64,000 nucleotides of DNA from an uncultured Dysgonomonas sp. (GCA_900556485.1 USOX01000001.1:372001-436000), one strand, 5' to 3'; positions 1-9,520 are shown, counted from the first letter of the stretch. Notes: generated from the letters alone by a model not told the origin. A program made the numbers and translations.

Positions 1-216
1 CTTTTCATAGCTTTTTTTTAATTAGTAATTATATATTAGTATAGTAAATTTTTAGACCTCTCAGTTATATGGTTTACTATGATTTTTTGTTTTAAACTGG
101 CATTATAATCCTCTACGACATCCTATTCTTTTCTTTCTCACAAAACTAAGTCTTTTCTTTTTGAATAGAAAATGTCTATAAGTAATTTTTTTTATAAAGA
201 CAGCTTTTAATAATTT
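1..216. other. Intergenic, nothing recognised
   Basis: AT-rich sequence downstream of the minus-strand channel gene. No convincing open frame, hairpin with a T tract, or -7 promoter motif was seen. A gene to the left may end outside the window. Confidence 0.5.
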
Positions 217-1065
217 TTAATCTTTTAGCATCTTTATATTTAACGAACTGGATGCATAAAGGTCATTCTGAATAAATGTAGAATATATTTTTTCATTCAG
301 GCTGACATTTACATCTCCATACTCTCCGCTTTTTACCCATGCTCTTATTGTTATATCTAGTGTCCCGTTATTTAAGGCGGTTACGCCGATAAATGGAATC
401 GGATATTCTTTTATCCGGGTATCAGACTTTATAATAGAATCCAAAGCGGATTTTGCAGCTTCAATATCTGTACCACTATTCAGATTTAAAGTAATATCTA
501 CACGCCTGTCCAACTGGGTAGAGTTATTTGTGATAGCCCCTGTTGATAGAGGTCCATTGGGTAAAAATACCGTTCTGTTATCGCCGGTTAGCAGCACAGT
601 GTAAAGAATACCTATAGACTGAACTGAGCCTTCTGTACCTTGAGCTATGATATAATTACCAACTTTGAAAGGTTTGTTTATCAGTAGCATAACACCTCCG
701 GCAAAATTAGACAGGTTATCTTTCATTGCCATACCTACAGCTAAGCCGGCAGCGGCCAGTATCGCAGCAAAGGAAGTTGTAGATATACCTAATATATTGA
801 CAATAATAAGGAAGAGCACAATTTGGAGAGTAATATTGATAAGACTATCCAAAAAGCTTCTCACAGTGCTTTCTACCTTTCTCTTTTCGAAGAATCGTGT
901 TGTGAATTTACGTATCCACTTGATAGCCCATCTGCCAATAAAGAATATAATAACAGCAGCTATAAGTTTGAGGCCAAATGTTACAGCATGATCAAATAAG
1001 TTGGATAACAGACGGTCTAGAGTCGATATCTCAGTGTTTAGTTCATTTGTAATGTCTAATAACAT
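217..1065 (-). CDS. MscS-family small-conductance mechanosensitive channel
   Basis: Predicted inner-membrane channel that would release solutes on hypo-osmotic shock. The 282 residues match a minimal MscS. Hydrophobic segments lie at about 31-50 and 72-95. A Gly/Ala-rich pore-lining helix follows at about 99-128 (containing AAAGLAVGMAMKDNLSNFAGG), as in TM3 of the family. The cytoplasmic beta domain then starts with KPFKVGNYI at 131-139, followed by an alpha/beta tail. The start at 1065 is the only ATG giving a full first helix. The gene stands alone on the minus strand, 137 bp downstream of the recQ stop. Family assignment is firm. The exact paralogue (YggB-like or other) cannot be told. Confidence 0.9.
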   Translation of the reverse strand: MLLDITNELNTEISTLDRLLSNLFDHAVTFGLKLIAAVIIFFIGRWAIKWIRKFTTRFFEKRKVESTVRSFLDSLINITLQIVLFLIIVNILGISTTSFAAILAAAGLAVGMAMKDNLSNFAGGVMLLINKPFKVGNYIIAQGTEGSVQSIGILYTVLLTGDNRTVFLPNGPLSTGAITNNSTQLDRRVDITLNLNSGTDIEAAKSALDSIIKSDTRIKEYPIPFIGVTALNNGTLDITIRAWVKSGEYGDVNVSLNEKIYSTFIQNDLYASSSLNIKMLKD

Positions 1066-1202
1066 AATATTTTATTTTAATAATGAAATAACTTCTAATT
1101 CTAAAGATTTAACGATCAACTATGTTAAAAGTTTATTCTTTTTATGCTTTTTAAAAAAGAACAAAATTGTAAAAGAATGGGTACAGGTATGAGTAGACGG
1201 GT

Positions 1203-3110
1203 TTATTCTTCACTTATCGAGACTTGTCCCAAATTTAGCTTTAATCTGTTACTGTCTATAAGGAAACGTATTGTATTTAACACATCCTCCTGTTGATAAT
1301 CAGATAAATAATCGGGTATAGATTCTATGGCCAATACGCCCTTTTCTTTTAGTAATCCTTCTATTGATTTACTTATTTTATTGAATTGCTTATTTGTTAA
1401 TCCGGACTTGTTTTTAGTCAGGCAAACATCACATTTACCACAATCGGCAGCATCTTTTTCTCCGAAATAGGATAATAAAACTTTGCTCCGGCATATTTCT
1501 GTTTGTCCGGCATAATGGGTTATCGCTCCAATTCGTTTTTCGAACCTGTCTTTCCGTTCTTCGTATACAATACGTGGAATAGTAAGGTGCTTAGATTCGA
1601 TACGGGGATGTGTATAACTTATTAATGGTGTTTTTTTATGTGGTATATAGTCTATTATATGCCTTTTAGCTAAAAGCTTCAGCATTTCATATACACTCTT
1701 TCTTGTAGTATTCAGGCGAAGGGCTAGCTCAGCTTCATCTATTGTTACATAATTGGTAAAGAGGCCTGTATACAGGCGTAATATTGTATTGACAAGCTGT
1801 TCGTTTTCACGGTCGAAATCATAGTGGTATAATTCATCCCTGTAAACAGTAAAAATCAGACGTGAGCGATTATCTATCTCGTCAGTATATTCTATGTAGC
1901 CCGACAATCCAAGTATCTTCAATGCATTATGAGCCGGAAGCATGGGTAACTTATAGGTTGCACAAAAGTGAGGCAGGTTAAAGTCGTAAGTCATGCCTAT
2001 CCCATAGCCTTCAGCTACCTGAAAGAAGTAAGCCAGGCAGTCGTAGACATGTGCAATGAACTCCCTGTCGGGAAATTCATCCCTTACACGTTTTTTTAGC
2101 TTTGTACTATCGTTTTTTTCATGCAGTATAACAGCATATGACTTTTCATCGTCACGTCCGGCACGCCCTGCTTCCTGAAAATATTCTTCAATGGAATTAG
2201 GCAGGTCGGTATGTACTACCAAACGGACATCGGGTTTGTCTATACCCATCCCAAAAGCATTTGTACATACTATAGTGCGAATTTCATTATATTTCCATGC
2301 ATTTTGCTTCCGTGTTTTATCAGCACTGCTTAATCCGGCATGATAATAATCGGCAGATATACTATTTTGTATCAGAAAATCAGATATCTCTTTCGTACGT
2401 TGACGACTACGAACATAAACCAATGACGAACCTTTCACTTTTTCGAGCAGTTTAACCAATTCTTCCGGTTTATTCTCTGTTGTACGAACTATATATGCAA
2501 GATTTGTACGTTCGAAACTTTTACTGAAAACGTTTTTCTTACTAAAATGTAACTGTTCCTGAATGTCGTCAACAACCTCAGGTGTGGCTGTTGCAGTGAG
2601 TGCCAGAACCGGAATATTAGGTAAATGCTTCCGTATCTCTACAATTTTGAGATAGGAGGGGCGGAAATCGTATCCCCATTGCGAAATACAATGCGATTCG
2701 TCTACCACAAGCAAACATATATTCATATCCCGTAGCTTATTAAGGAAAAGCTCGGTACCTAACCTTTCGGGAGAGACATACAGAAACTTATAATCACCAA
2801 AAATTGCATTCTCAAGCGTTGTGATGATTTCTTGTCGGGTCATCCCCGAATAAACGGCTAAAGCTCTGATATCCCTTTGCCTGAGATTGTCTACCTGGTC
2901 CTTCATCAAGGCAATAAGGGGGGTAACAACAATACAAAGACCTTCCATTGCCATTACTGGCACCTGGAAGGTCAATGATTTTCCTCCACCTGTGGGCATT
3001 AGCCCCAGTGTGTCTTTTCCCTGGCTAACAGAGTGGATAATATCTTCCTGTAAGGGACGAAACCTGTCATAACCCCAATATTGTTTAAGTATTTTGTGAT
3101 AGATATCCAT
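1203..3110 (-). CDS. recQ: ATP-dependent DNA helicase RecQ
   Basis: 3'-5' superfamily 2 DNA helicase for recombination and fork repair. The 635 residues show a Q-motif-like start (YDRFRPLQ, 14-21), Walker A PTGGGKS at 39-45, Walker B DESH at 137-140, and motif VI QEAGRAGRD at 312-320. The RecQ zinc site is visible as Cys540, Cys557, Cys560 and Cys563. Only about 70 residues follow it, so the HRDC domain of longer RecQ proteins appears to be missing or reduced. Bacteroidetes commonly carry both a long and a short RecQ, and this looks like the short one. It lies downstream of recJ and a metallo-beta-lactamase gene on the same strand, but a long hairpin separates it from the latter, so it may have its own promoter. 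Confidence 0.95.
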   Translation of the reverse strand: MDIYHKILKQYWGYDRFRPLQEDIIHSVSQGKDTLGLMPTGGGKSLTFQVPVMAMEGLCIVVTPLIALMKDQVDNLRQRDIRALAVYSGMTRQEIITTLENAIFGDYKFLYVSPERLGTELFLNKLRDMNICLLVVDESHCISQWGYDFRPSYLKIVEIRKHLPNIPVLALTATATPEVVDDIQEQLHFSKKNVFSKSFERTNLAYIVRTTENKPEELVKLLEKVKGSSLVYVRSRQRTKEISDFLIQNSISADYYHAGLSSADKTRKQNAWKYNEIRTIVCTNAFGMGIDKPDVRLVVHTDLPNSIEEYFQEAGRAGRDDEKSYAVILHEKNDSTKLKKRVRDEFPDREFIAHVYDCLAYFFQVAEGYGIGMTYDFNLPHFCATYKLPMLPAHNALKILGLSGYIEYTDEIDNRSRLIFTVYRDELYHYDFDRENEQLVNTILRLYTGLFTNYVTIDEAELALRLNTTRKSVYEMLKLLAKRHIIDYIPHKKTPLISYTHPRIESKHLTIPRIVYEERKDRFEKRIGAITHYAGQTEICRSKVLLSYFGEKDAADCGKCDVCLTKNKSGLTNKQFNKISKSIEGLLKEKGVLAIESIPDYLSDYQQEDVLNTIRFLIDSNRLKLNLGQVSISEE

Positions 3111-3130
3111 AATTAATGTGCTAATATTTT

Positions 3131-3189
3131 AATGTGCCAATATGCCAATTGGAGTATATTCTCTTTAATTATTGGCATATTGGCACATT
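3131..3189. terminator. 19-bp perfect inverted repeat between MBL gene and recQ
   Basis: Arms 3131-3149 (AATGTGCCAATATGCCAAT) and 3171-3189 are exact reverse complements around a 21-nt loop. The site lies 19 bp past the stop of the metallo-beta-lactamase gene and upstream of recQ. It could terminate the upstream transcript, although the T tract is poor. Flanking bases repeat the words AATTAGCA and GTGCTAAT, so the arms look built from short repeated words. Confidence 0.6.
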
Positions 3190-3208
3190 GACTAATTAGC
3201 ATATTTTT

Positions 3209-4009
3209 TTATTTATTCATCATGGGACGTACTTCCAGTTTAATACCTGTTCCATCCAATGCTTTACCTATCTTTTCCTGATCAAATTCTGACATATGAT
3301 AAGGATATAATACTTTTGGCATTACTTTTTTAGCAGCATCAACAAACATATCGTCGGTCATTGTATATGGCAGGTTTTTAGGTAAGAATGCAATATCTAT
3401 CTGCCCTTTCAATGTGTCCATTTCCGGAATATTCTCTGTGTCACCTGCTACATATACCTTCTTATCTCCGAATGTAAAGATGTAGCCGTTACCTCTTCCT
3501 TTTGGATGGTAGAAGTTGCCTTGAGGATTTTTATTTATGATATTATACGCAGGAACTGCTTCTATCGGAATTCCACTCCATTCGGTTTTATCTATGTTAT
3601 TTATAACATCGCCATAACCAAGTATTTCATTTACAACCTTAGAGACAATAAAATGGGTGTCAGCCTTTTTAACAGCATCAATGGCCATTGTATCTAAATG
3701 GTCGCCATGCTCGTGTGTTATTATAATAAGATCAGCTTTAGGAAGCTTGGAGTAATCTGTTACATTAGAATAAGGATCTATCTGAATTGTTTTTCCTGCA
3801 TACTGAAACATAACTGAGCCATGCCCAACTAATGTTACTTTCAGTTCCCCTTTATCGGTCTCATAAACATCGGCTTTTATATATTCCTCTTGTTTTGCCA
3901 TATTTACAGAATCTTTCGTTTCACTCATATTAGTGGTATTACTTTTATTACCACAAGATATAAACATGAATGAAACCGCTAAAGTTGTCAACATTAAAAC
4001 CTTCTTCAT
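3209..4009 (-). CDS. MBL-fold metallohydrolase lipoprotein
   Basis: Exported metallo-beta-lactamase-fold hydrolase of unknown substrate. The N-terminus is a lipoprotein signal peptide ending FISCG (Cys19). A low-complexity linker follows. The MBL domain includes the metal motif HEHGDH at 99-104, an AGDTEN motif near 190 and a C-terminal YPYHMSEF. The 266-residue size and single domain resemble UlaG/YtnP-type small MBL proteins (inference). It begins 30 bp after the recJ stop on the same strand, so cotranscription with recJ is likely. The lipobox predicts a cell-envelope location, so a role in recJ function is doubtful. Confidence 0.88.
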   Translation of the reverse strand: MKKVLMLTTLAVSFMFISCGNKSNTTNMSETKDSVNMAKQEEYIKADVYETDKGELKVTLVGHGSVMFQYAGKTIQIDPYSNVTDYSKLPKADLIIITHEHGDHLDTMAIDAVKKADTHFIVSKVVNEILGYGDVINNIDKTEWSGIPIEAVPAYNIINKNPQGNFYHPKGRGNGYIFTFGDKKVYVAGDTENIPEMDTLKGQIDIAFLPKNLPYTMTDDMFVDAAKKVMPKVLYPYHMSEFDQEKIGKALDGTGIKLEVRPMMNK

Positions 4010-4039
4010 ATCCTTTCTTCTTTTTTAATAAAAAACTTA

Positions 4040-5773
4040 CTAGCAATTTGCCAGCTGGCCTGTATCTATATCTTTTACATAGAGCTGTATATTTGTTTTC
4101 CCATTGTGAGTATTTTCTTCCAATGTATAGCAAATATCAAATGGGATATCAAGCTTTACGATATTCAAACTATCGCTCTGACGGAATGCTATTCCATTTA
4201 CAGGTATAGATGTAGTCTGATCTATCATTTCCAGCTTTAAATGTACATTATCTTTGCCAACCAGTTTGCTGGTTCCATAGTCCTGTACTCCACAAGTAAC
4301 GAATATAGGATTCAGGTTTTCGGGACCAAATGGCGCAAAATTCGACAAGTCTTCTATAAACTTAGTATTTATATCCCTGAATGAAAGTTTAGCGTCTATA
4401 TATATTTGTGGGCGCATCATCTCCGGAGCTATCATATCCATCGAAAGCTCTTCGAAACGACGTTTGAATTCAAGTAGATTCTCCTCCTTAAGAGAAAGTC
4501 CTGCAGCATAGGTATGTCCGCCAAAGTTTTCGAGTATATCCTTACATGCTTCTATAGCTTTATATACATCAAAACCCATTACCGAACGAGCTGATCCTGT
4601 TATTAAACCTTGCGATTTAGTTAAAACAACAGCGGGACGAAGATACTTTTCTGTCAGGCGTGAGGCTACAATACCGATAACTCCTTTATGCCAGTTTTCG
4701 TTATAGATAACGATACTTTTTTTCTTTTTCATATCCACGTTTTCATCAATAAAGTTATTGGCCTCATCGGTGATACGTTTATCTAATTCGCGGCGGTTAT
4801 CGTTATAGTGGTCTATATTTGTGCTTTTCTCACGGGCGTCTTCAATTGTACTTGCCAGCAGAAGATCAACAGCCTCTTTCCCTTTCATCATACGTCCGGA
4901 AGCGTTGATACGAGGCCCTATTTTGAATATAATGTCGTTTACAGTGATATTTTTATATGTCAATCCACAAATATCTATGATACCTTTTAGTCCCAGGCTG
5001 GGATTGGAATTTATTTGCTTCAAACCATAATAGGTAAGAATCCGGTTTTCGCCTGTAATAGGAACTATATCGGAAGCGACACTAACAGCTACAAGATCGA
5101 GCAGATCAGTCAGCTCCGAAAAATCTATCTTATTGTTTTGAGCTAAAGCCTGTACCAGCTTAAAACCCACACCACAACCGGAAAGGTGCTCATATGGATA
5201 AGTGGAGTCAAGACGCTTAGCATCTATCACTGCAACAGCATCTGGCAGTACATCATCGGGCATATGATGGTCTCCGATAATAAAGTCGATGCCTTTGTTT
5301 TTAGCGTAAGCTACTTTTTCAACAGCCTTTATCCCACAATCGAGGGCTATAATAAGCTTTACACCTGTTTCTTCGGCGTAGTCGATACCTTGTTCCGATA
5401 TACCATACCCTTCATCATAGCGATCGGGAATGTAATAATCGAGGTTAGTAGTAAACTTTCTTAAAAACTTATATACTAATGCAACGGCAGTAGTTCCGTC
5501 TACATCATAATCTCCGTATACAAGTATACGTTGCTTTTGTCCTAACGCCTTTTCTATTCTTTCGATAGCTTTACCCATATCGGGCAATAAAAACGGATCA
5601 TGCAAATCTTTTAAACTGGGCTTAAAAAATTTACGGGCTTCGTTTTCAGAGGATATGTGTCTCTGTATCAACAACTGGCTCAGAATAGGACTTATGCCTA
5701 ATTTCTTAGCAAGCTTATCTCTCTGCTCTTTTTGCTGGGTGGTTAGGGCTTCGTAATTCCATTTGTAAATCAT
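4040..5773 (-). CDS. recJ: Single-stranded-DNA-specific exonuclease RecJ
   Basis: 5'-3' single-strand DNA exonuclease of mismatch and recombination repair, in the DHH phosphoesterase family. Of its 577 residues, the catalytic motifs visible are DYDVDG at 88-93, DCG at 145-147, GDHH at 167-170 and a GCGVGFKL segment near 200. A DHHA1-type GHTYAAGLS motif near residue 425 and a C-terminal OB-fold-like segment complete the protein. The length matches bacterial RecJ. The start codon at 5773 is well placed, directly before the conserved N-terminal WNYEAL segment. No clear -7 element was found upstream. Confidence 0.96.
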   Translation of the reverse strand: MIYKWNYEALTTQQKEQRDKLAKKLGISPILSQLLIQRHISSENEARKFFKPSLKDLHDPFLLPDMGKAIERIEKALGQKQRILVYGDYDVDGTTAVALVYKFLRKFTTNLDYYIPDRYDEGYGISEQGIDYAEETGVKLIIALDCGIKAVEKVAYAKNKGIDFIIGDHHMPDDVLPDAVAVIDAKRLDSTYPYEHLSGCGVGFKLVQALAQNNKIDFSELTDLLDLVAVSVASDIVPITGENRILTYYGLKQINSNPSLGLKGIIDICGLTYKNITVNDIIFKIGPRINASGRMMKGKEAVDLLLASTIEDAREKSTNIDHYNDNRRELDKRITDEANNFIDENVDMKKKKSIVIYNENWHKGVIGIVASRLTEKYLRPAVVLTKSQGLITGSARSVMGFDVYKAIEACKDILENFGGHTYAAGLSLKEENLLEFKRRFEELSMDMIAPEMMRPQIYIDAKLSFRDINTKFIEDLSNFAPFGPENLNPIFVTCGVQDYGTSKLVGKDNVHLKLEMIDQTTSIPVNGIAFRQSDSLNIVKLDIPFDICYTLEENTHNGKTNIQLYVKDIDTGQLANC

Positions 5774-6090
5774 TTTATATCGTTTTTTCTTTCTTCTGTC
5801 TCGGGCGGGCTTTTAATAACATATATCTGTTAAATGTGAAAGTATATCACTTGTAGTCAAGCCCTTATCGTAGTGTGTATTTCGAAAATATTTCTATTTT
5901 ACTACGAATTTGTAAAGATAATATATATATGTGAAAACGTGATGCCGGATTTTGTTTTTCTTGTTGAGTATATTATAATAATTTATAAAAAGCCCTTTGT
6001 TATAATTTTTATCTAATAGTTGAACTTTTATCACGTTTGTAGGTTTTTCTTATATTAGTAATTGCTCTATAATCAAAAACTTAGACTATT
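5774..6090. other. Divergent intergenic region, recJ / DUF488
   Basis: About 317 AT-rich bases that should carry divergent promoters. I could not find an exact TAnnTTTG element on either strand, nor a hairpin worth naming. It contains no supported gene. Confidence 0.5.
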
Positions 6091-6450
6091 ATGACCCAGA
6101 TAAAACTTAAACGAGTATATGAGGATTTCAGCGAAGATGATGGTTTTCGCGTATTAGTAGACCGCCTATGGCCACGAGGAATAAAAAAAGAATATTTACA
6201 TTACGATCTTTGGGCTAAAAATATAACACCTTCTCCTAAAATCAGAGAATGGTTTCATGAAGATATAAAAGACAGGTGGCATAATTTTACAGTTATGTAT
6301 GAAAAGGAGTTGAGCGAATCTGAACCTGTGAAAGAATTTATCGAAACCATAAAGGAGCATAAAGTGGTTACCTTGCTTTATGCTTCGCGCGAGCCTATAT
6401 ATAATCATGCCAATATATTGAAATCATACCTTGAAAAAGCTATGGCATAA
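6091..6450 (+). CDS. DUF488 family protein (YeaO-like)
   Basis: Small soluble protein of unknown biochemical role in the DUF488 family. The 119 residues carry the family's recognisable VLVDRLWPRGIKKE motif at about 22-35, a WFHED segment near 54 and a C-terminal TLLYASRE motif. The length is normal for the family. Its end at 6450 is 47 bp before the likely proC start, so the two genes may be cotranscribed. The functional link is unknown. Confidence 0.88.
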   Translation: MTQIKLKRVYEDFSEDDGFRVLVDRLWPRGIKKEYLHYDLWAKNITPSPKIREWFHEDIKDRWHNFTVMYEKELSESEPVKEFIETIKEHKVVTLLYASREPIYNHANILKSYLEKAMA

Positions 6451-6496
6451 AACATTATTTTTAACTTTGTTTCTTATAGACCAAAAAATAAACAGC

Positions 6497-7282
6497 ATGA
6501 AAATAACAATTATAGGAGCCGGAAATATGGGTGGAGCAATAGCTTCCGGATTGGCAATAAGCGGAAGTATTCCTCCTCAGGATATAACGATTATAGATCA
6601 TAAAGGGAAGAATGTTTCGCGATTGAAAGACGTTTCAGACCTACTCAATGTTGTAGTAGCAGATTATAGTTCATTGGCTACTGCCGATATTGTAATTGTT
6701 GCTGTAAAACCTTGGTTGGTAGAAGCTGTTTTGAATGAACATAAATCGTTGTTATCTAACCCGAAACAATGTATTGTATCAGTAGCGGCTATTGTTACTT
6801 TAGATCAATTACAAGAGTGGACATCTCCCGATCATCCTGTTTTTCGCGTGATACCTAATACAGCAATTGCAGTACGTCAGAGTATGACTTATATAGCTTC
6901 GAAAAATGCCAGTAAAGATCAGGAAATACAATTATCCAGAATATTTTCACTGTTAGGAAAAGTTGAATTTGTAGACGAAAAACTTATACCTGCTATAACA
7001 TCGCTTACCTCCTGTGGAATAGCATTTGCTTTCCGTTATATTAGGGCGGCAATGGAAGGCGGTGTAGAAATGGGAATGTACCCGAATCAGGCAAAAGAGG
7101 CTGTGCTGCAAACACTGCGTGGAGCCGTAGAGCTTTTAGAAGCTAATGAAACTCATCCGGAAGTGGAAATAGATAAGGTGACAACGGCCGGAGGTATTAC
7201 CATAAAGGGGCTGAATGAAATGGAGCATGCCGGTTTCACTTCTGCTGTGATAAGAGGGCTGAAAGCGAGTAATGTAAAATAA
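6497..7282 (+). CDS. proC: Pyrroline-5-carboxylate reductase
   Basis: Last step of proline synthesis: NAD(P)H-dependent reduction of 1-pyrroline-5-carboxylate. The start at 6497 gives 261 residues beginning MKITIIGAGNMGG, with the Rossmann GAGNMG at 7-12 directly after the first strand. A longer reading frame starts upstream at 6431 but overlaps the DUF488 gene and adds a non-conserved extension. The C-terminal signature TTAGGITIKGL near residue 230 is typical of ProC. Family and function are secure. A hairpin terminator follows at 7305. Confidence 0.95.
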   Translation: MKITIIGAGNMGGAIASGLAISGSIPPQDITIIDHKGKNVSRLKDVSDLLNVVVADYSSLATADIVIVAVKPWLVEAVLNEHKSLLSNPKQCIVSVAAIVTLDQLQEWTSPDHPVFRVIPNTAIAVRQSMTYIASKNASKDQEIQLSRIFSLLGKVEFVDEKLIPAITSLTSCGIAFAFRYIRAAMEGGVEMGMYPNQAKEAVLQTLRGAVELLEANETHPEVEIDKVTTAGGITIKGLNEMEHAGFTSAVIRGLKASNVK

Positions 7283-7304
7283 AAATATTTATTCGTATAG
7301 GATA

Positions 7305-7336
7305 GGGAAGAGGCATTGTTTCTTCCCTTTTATTTT
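7305..7336 (+). terminator. Terminator after proC
   Basis: GGGAAGA (7305-7311) pairs with TCTTCCC (7321-7327) and is followed by a T-rich run. It lies 22 bp past the proC stop. Confidence 0.7.
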
Positions 7337-7363
7337 ATCTATATATTGGGTTACGGCCAGAGA

Positions 7364-7415
7364 TAAAAAGTTACAATGAAAAAGTATACAAAGAGTGTCA
7401 CTTTTGTCACTTTTT
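7364..7415. repeat. Dispersed intergenic repeat, copy A
   Basis: Contains AAAAAGTATAC, GTGTCAC and TTGTCACTTTTT in order. The same words occur in the same order at 50682-50773, where an extra segment of about 27 bp splits the unit. The copies sit upstream of unrelated genes. They look like members of a short non-coding repeat family. Confidence 0.6.
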
Positions 7416-7543
7416 CAAAAATACATTATGGGTAATTTTATTTTTAATTCACATTAGTGTTTAAAAATGTAAATAATATAATATATATTACTTACTATAA
7501 GTAGGTATTATGGCAAGGCTTTTCTTTCTATAAAAGAAATGTG

Positions 7544-7551
7544 TATCTTCG
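7544..7551 (+). promoter_or_regulatory. Possible -7 element of PCMD gene
   Basis: TATCTTCG is one base off TAnnTTTG and lies 27 bp before the start of the lipoprotein gene. No clear -33 TTTG is present at the usual distance. Confidence 0.4.
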
Positions 7552-7577
7552 CACTCGTTTTTTTAACTTAATATGAT

Positions 7578-8681
7578 ATGAAGACTAATGTATTATTAAT
7601 TATAGCCTTTCTGGGATTAAGTATGGCATCATGTATTAAGGATGAGCCATTGAATAGGGAGGCTGATATTGTGGATGTATTTGTGGATAATGGTACTTTT
7701 ATTGATAGAAGTATTGCTATGAATGATACAGTCCAACTTATTCTATCTGATGAAGCAGACTTAACAAAAGTGGCTCCTTTATTTAAAGTTTCGCCAGGAG
7801 CAACTATTAGTCCGGCTTCAGGTGACACAGTCGATCTTTCGGATAAGAAAGTCGTGACATATGAAATAACTTCCGAAGATGGAAAATATAAAAAAACTTA
7901 TGGTCTGGTTGTAACAGATGTTAAACTGAAATATAATTTCGAGAACTGGACATCTGCGGGTACAGAGGATCATCCATATCCTGTATTGAGGGATGCAATG
8001 TGGAGTAATGCTAATGCAGGAGTAATTACGGCTGTCTTAATTGGGGCTATTCCTAGACCTGATCCATTTCCTACTGATAAAACAACTGATTGTGTGGAGG
8101 GTAAGTATGCAGCATCATTAACAACAATCGAAGGGGGAAAGATATTTGGTAAGAATTATCCAATCTTTGCCGGTAATTTGCTTAGGGGGGATTTTAAAGC
8201 AAATATGTTTAATCCTCTTAAATCCCTGTATTTAGGACGAAATCATCCTGAGAAATATGGAAAACCTGTCTTTTTTACAGGCTATTACAAGTATACTCCC
8301 GGTGAAAAAATGATAGGGTCGGACGGACAAGATCAAATGTCTATGTATGCAGCCTTGTTCAGGGTAACTAAAGGAGCAGCTCCAAACAAAGAATATCTTG
8401 ATGGAGAAACAATATTAACTTCCGATCGAGTTGTTGCTAGAGCTGAGTGGAGGCCTGATAACAAAAATATGACGGAAATAAAAGTCGAGAATGGATTTAC
8501 TCAATTTTCTATACCTTTTAAGTATTATCCTGAAAATCTGGAATTGGATTATGAGAATAATGATTATAGGTTGACTATTGTATGTTCATCCAGCAAAGAC
8601 GGAAATCTTTATATCGGGGCAGTAGGAAGTAACCTTACTGTGGACGAATTGGAAGTTGTTTGCGACCCTATAATAAAATAA
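7578..8681 (+). CDS. PCMD domain-containing lipoprotein
   Basis: Surface or periplasmic lipoprotein of the kind common in Bacteroidales. The signal peptide ends MASCI with the lipid-accepting Cys19. An immunoglobulin-like N-terminal segment (about 30-115) is followed by a putative carbohydrate metabolism domain (PCMD), recognisable from NFENWTSAG near residue 123 and the DAMWSNANAGV stretch. The size of 367 residues fits the family. The next gene, a beta-barrel protein, begins 12 bp after the stop, so the pair probably forms one transcript and one envelope complex. Carbohydrate binding is an inference from the family name only. Confidence 0.82.
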   Translation: MKTNVLLIIAFLGLSMASCIKDEPLNREADIVDVFVDNGTFIDRSIAMNDTVQLILSDEADLTKVAPLFKVSPGATISPASGDTVDLSDKKVVTYEITSEDGKYKKTYGLVVTDVKLKYNFENWTSAGTEDHPYPVLRDAMWSNANAGVITAVLIGAIPRPDPFPTDKTTDCVEGKYAASLTTIEGGKIFGKNYPIFAGNLLRGDFKANMFNPLKSLYLGRNHPEKYGKPVFFTGYYKYTPGEKMIGSDGQDQMSMYAALFRVTKGAAPNKEYLDGETILTSDRVVARAEWRPDNKNMTEIKVENGFTQFSIPFKYYPENLELDYENNDYRLTIVCSSSKDGNLYIGAVGSNLTVDELEVVCDPIIK

Positions 8682-8692
8682 GTAGTTACACT

Positions 8693-9445
8693 ATGAAACA
8701 TTTATATACTACAATATTATTATTATCCTTAGTAATGCTAAACTTAAAAAGTTTTGCACAAGAGGATAATTCAAAAAACTTCGATTTAAGTTTCTTGCTG
8801 GGTGTTAATATAGGAGCTACAGCTCCACTGCCTCTCCCTGAAGAGGTGAGGAAAATAAAGAGTTATAATCCTAAGTTCAATCCTCAGCTAGGATTTAATC
8901 TAACTTACAACCTGAATAACAGATGGGGAGTCGGTTCAGGGGTCACTCTTGACTGGAAAGGTATGAGGGTACGCGATGAAGTAAAATATATGTATACCAG
9001 TGTGACTGAAAATAAGGGACAAAGTACATTGACTGGTTATTTCGTTGGAAAGAATATGACAAATGTAGATATGACCTATCTTACTGTACCTATTTATGGT
9101 ACTTATCGCTTTAGTGATAAATGGCAGGTGAAATTAGGTATATATGCCGCCAAAGCTTTATCTACTACATTTGATGGAAATGTTTCGGATGGATATATAA
9201 GAATTGGTGAGCCAACCGGGCAAAAACAGGAAATAGACGAAGCTACTTTTGATTTCAGCGACGATGTCCGCGATTATGATTTCGGTCTTCTAGGTGGCGG
9301 AGAGTATAGATTGAATAACCGTATTGGTTTTTATGCTAATCTGGCGTGGGGACTGACTCCATACTTCTATAGCGGAAGCAATCCTATCAAATTTAAGTTG
9401 CGTAATATATATGGTACGTTAGGCATTACGTACCGTTTGAAATAA
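8693..9445 (+). CDS. Outer-membrane beta-barrel protein (PorT-like)
   Basis: Predicted small outer-membrane barrel. The start at 8693 gives 250 residues with a clean signal peptide ending SFAQ (about residue 23). The longer frame from 8660 would overlap the preceding gene and spoil the signal. The mature part alternates polar and aromatic residues and ends in strands such as LRNIYGTLGITYRLK, typical of outer-membrane barrels in the PorT/OMP_b-brl_2 group. It is probably translated from the same message as the PCMD lipoprotein. The exact cargo or function is unknown. Confidence 0.82.
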   Translation: MKHLYTTILLLSLVMLNLKSFAQEDNSKNFDLSFLLGVNIGATAPLPLPEEVRKIKSYNPKFNPQLGFNLTYNLNNRWGVGSGVTLDWKGMRVRDEVKYMYTSVTENKGQSTLTGYFVGKNMTNVDMTYLTVPIYGTYRFSDKWQVKLGIYAAKALSTTFDGNVSDGYIRIGEPTGQKQEIDEATFDFSDDVRDYDFGLLGGGEYRLNNRIGFYANLAWGLTPYFYSGSNPIKFKLRNIYGTLGITYRLK

Positions 9446-9463
9446 AGGCCTAGTATATATGAT

Positions 9464-9505
9464 AAAAAGAGAGCAGTGCTAGACATCTAGCACTGCTCTC
9501 TTTTT
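9464..9505. terminator. 19-bp bidirectional terminator
   Basis: Arms 9464-9482 and 9487-9505 are perfect reverse complements around the loop ACAT, with A and T runs at the ends. It serves the barrel gene on the plus strand and could stop transcripts of the remnant gene from the minus strand. Confidence 0.9.
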
Positions 9506-9520
9506 ATTTCAGTTTAATAA

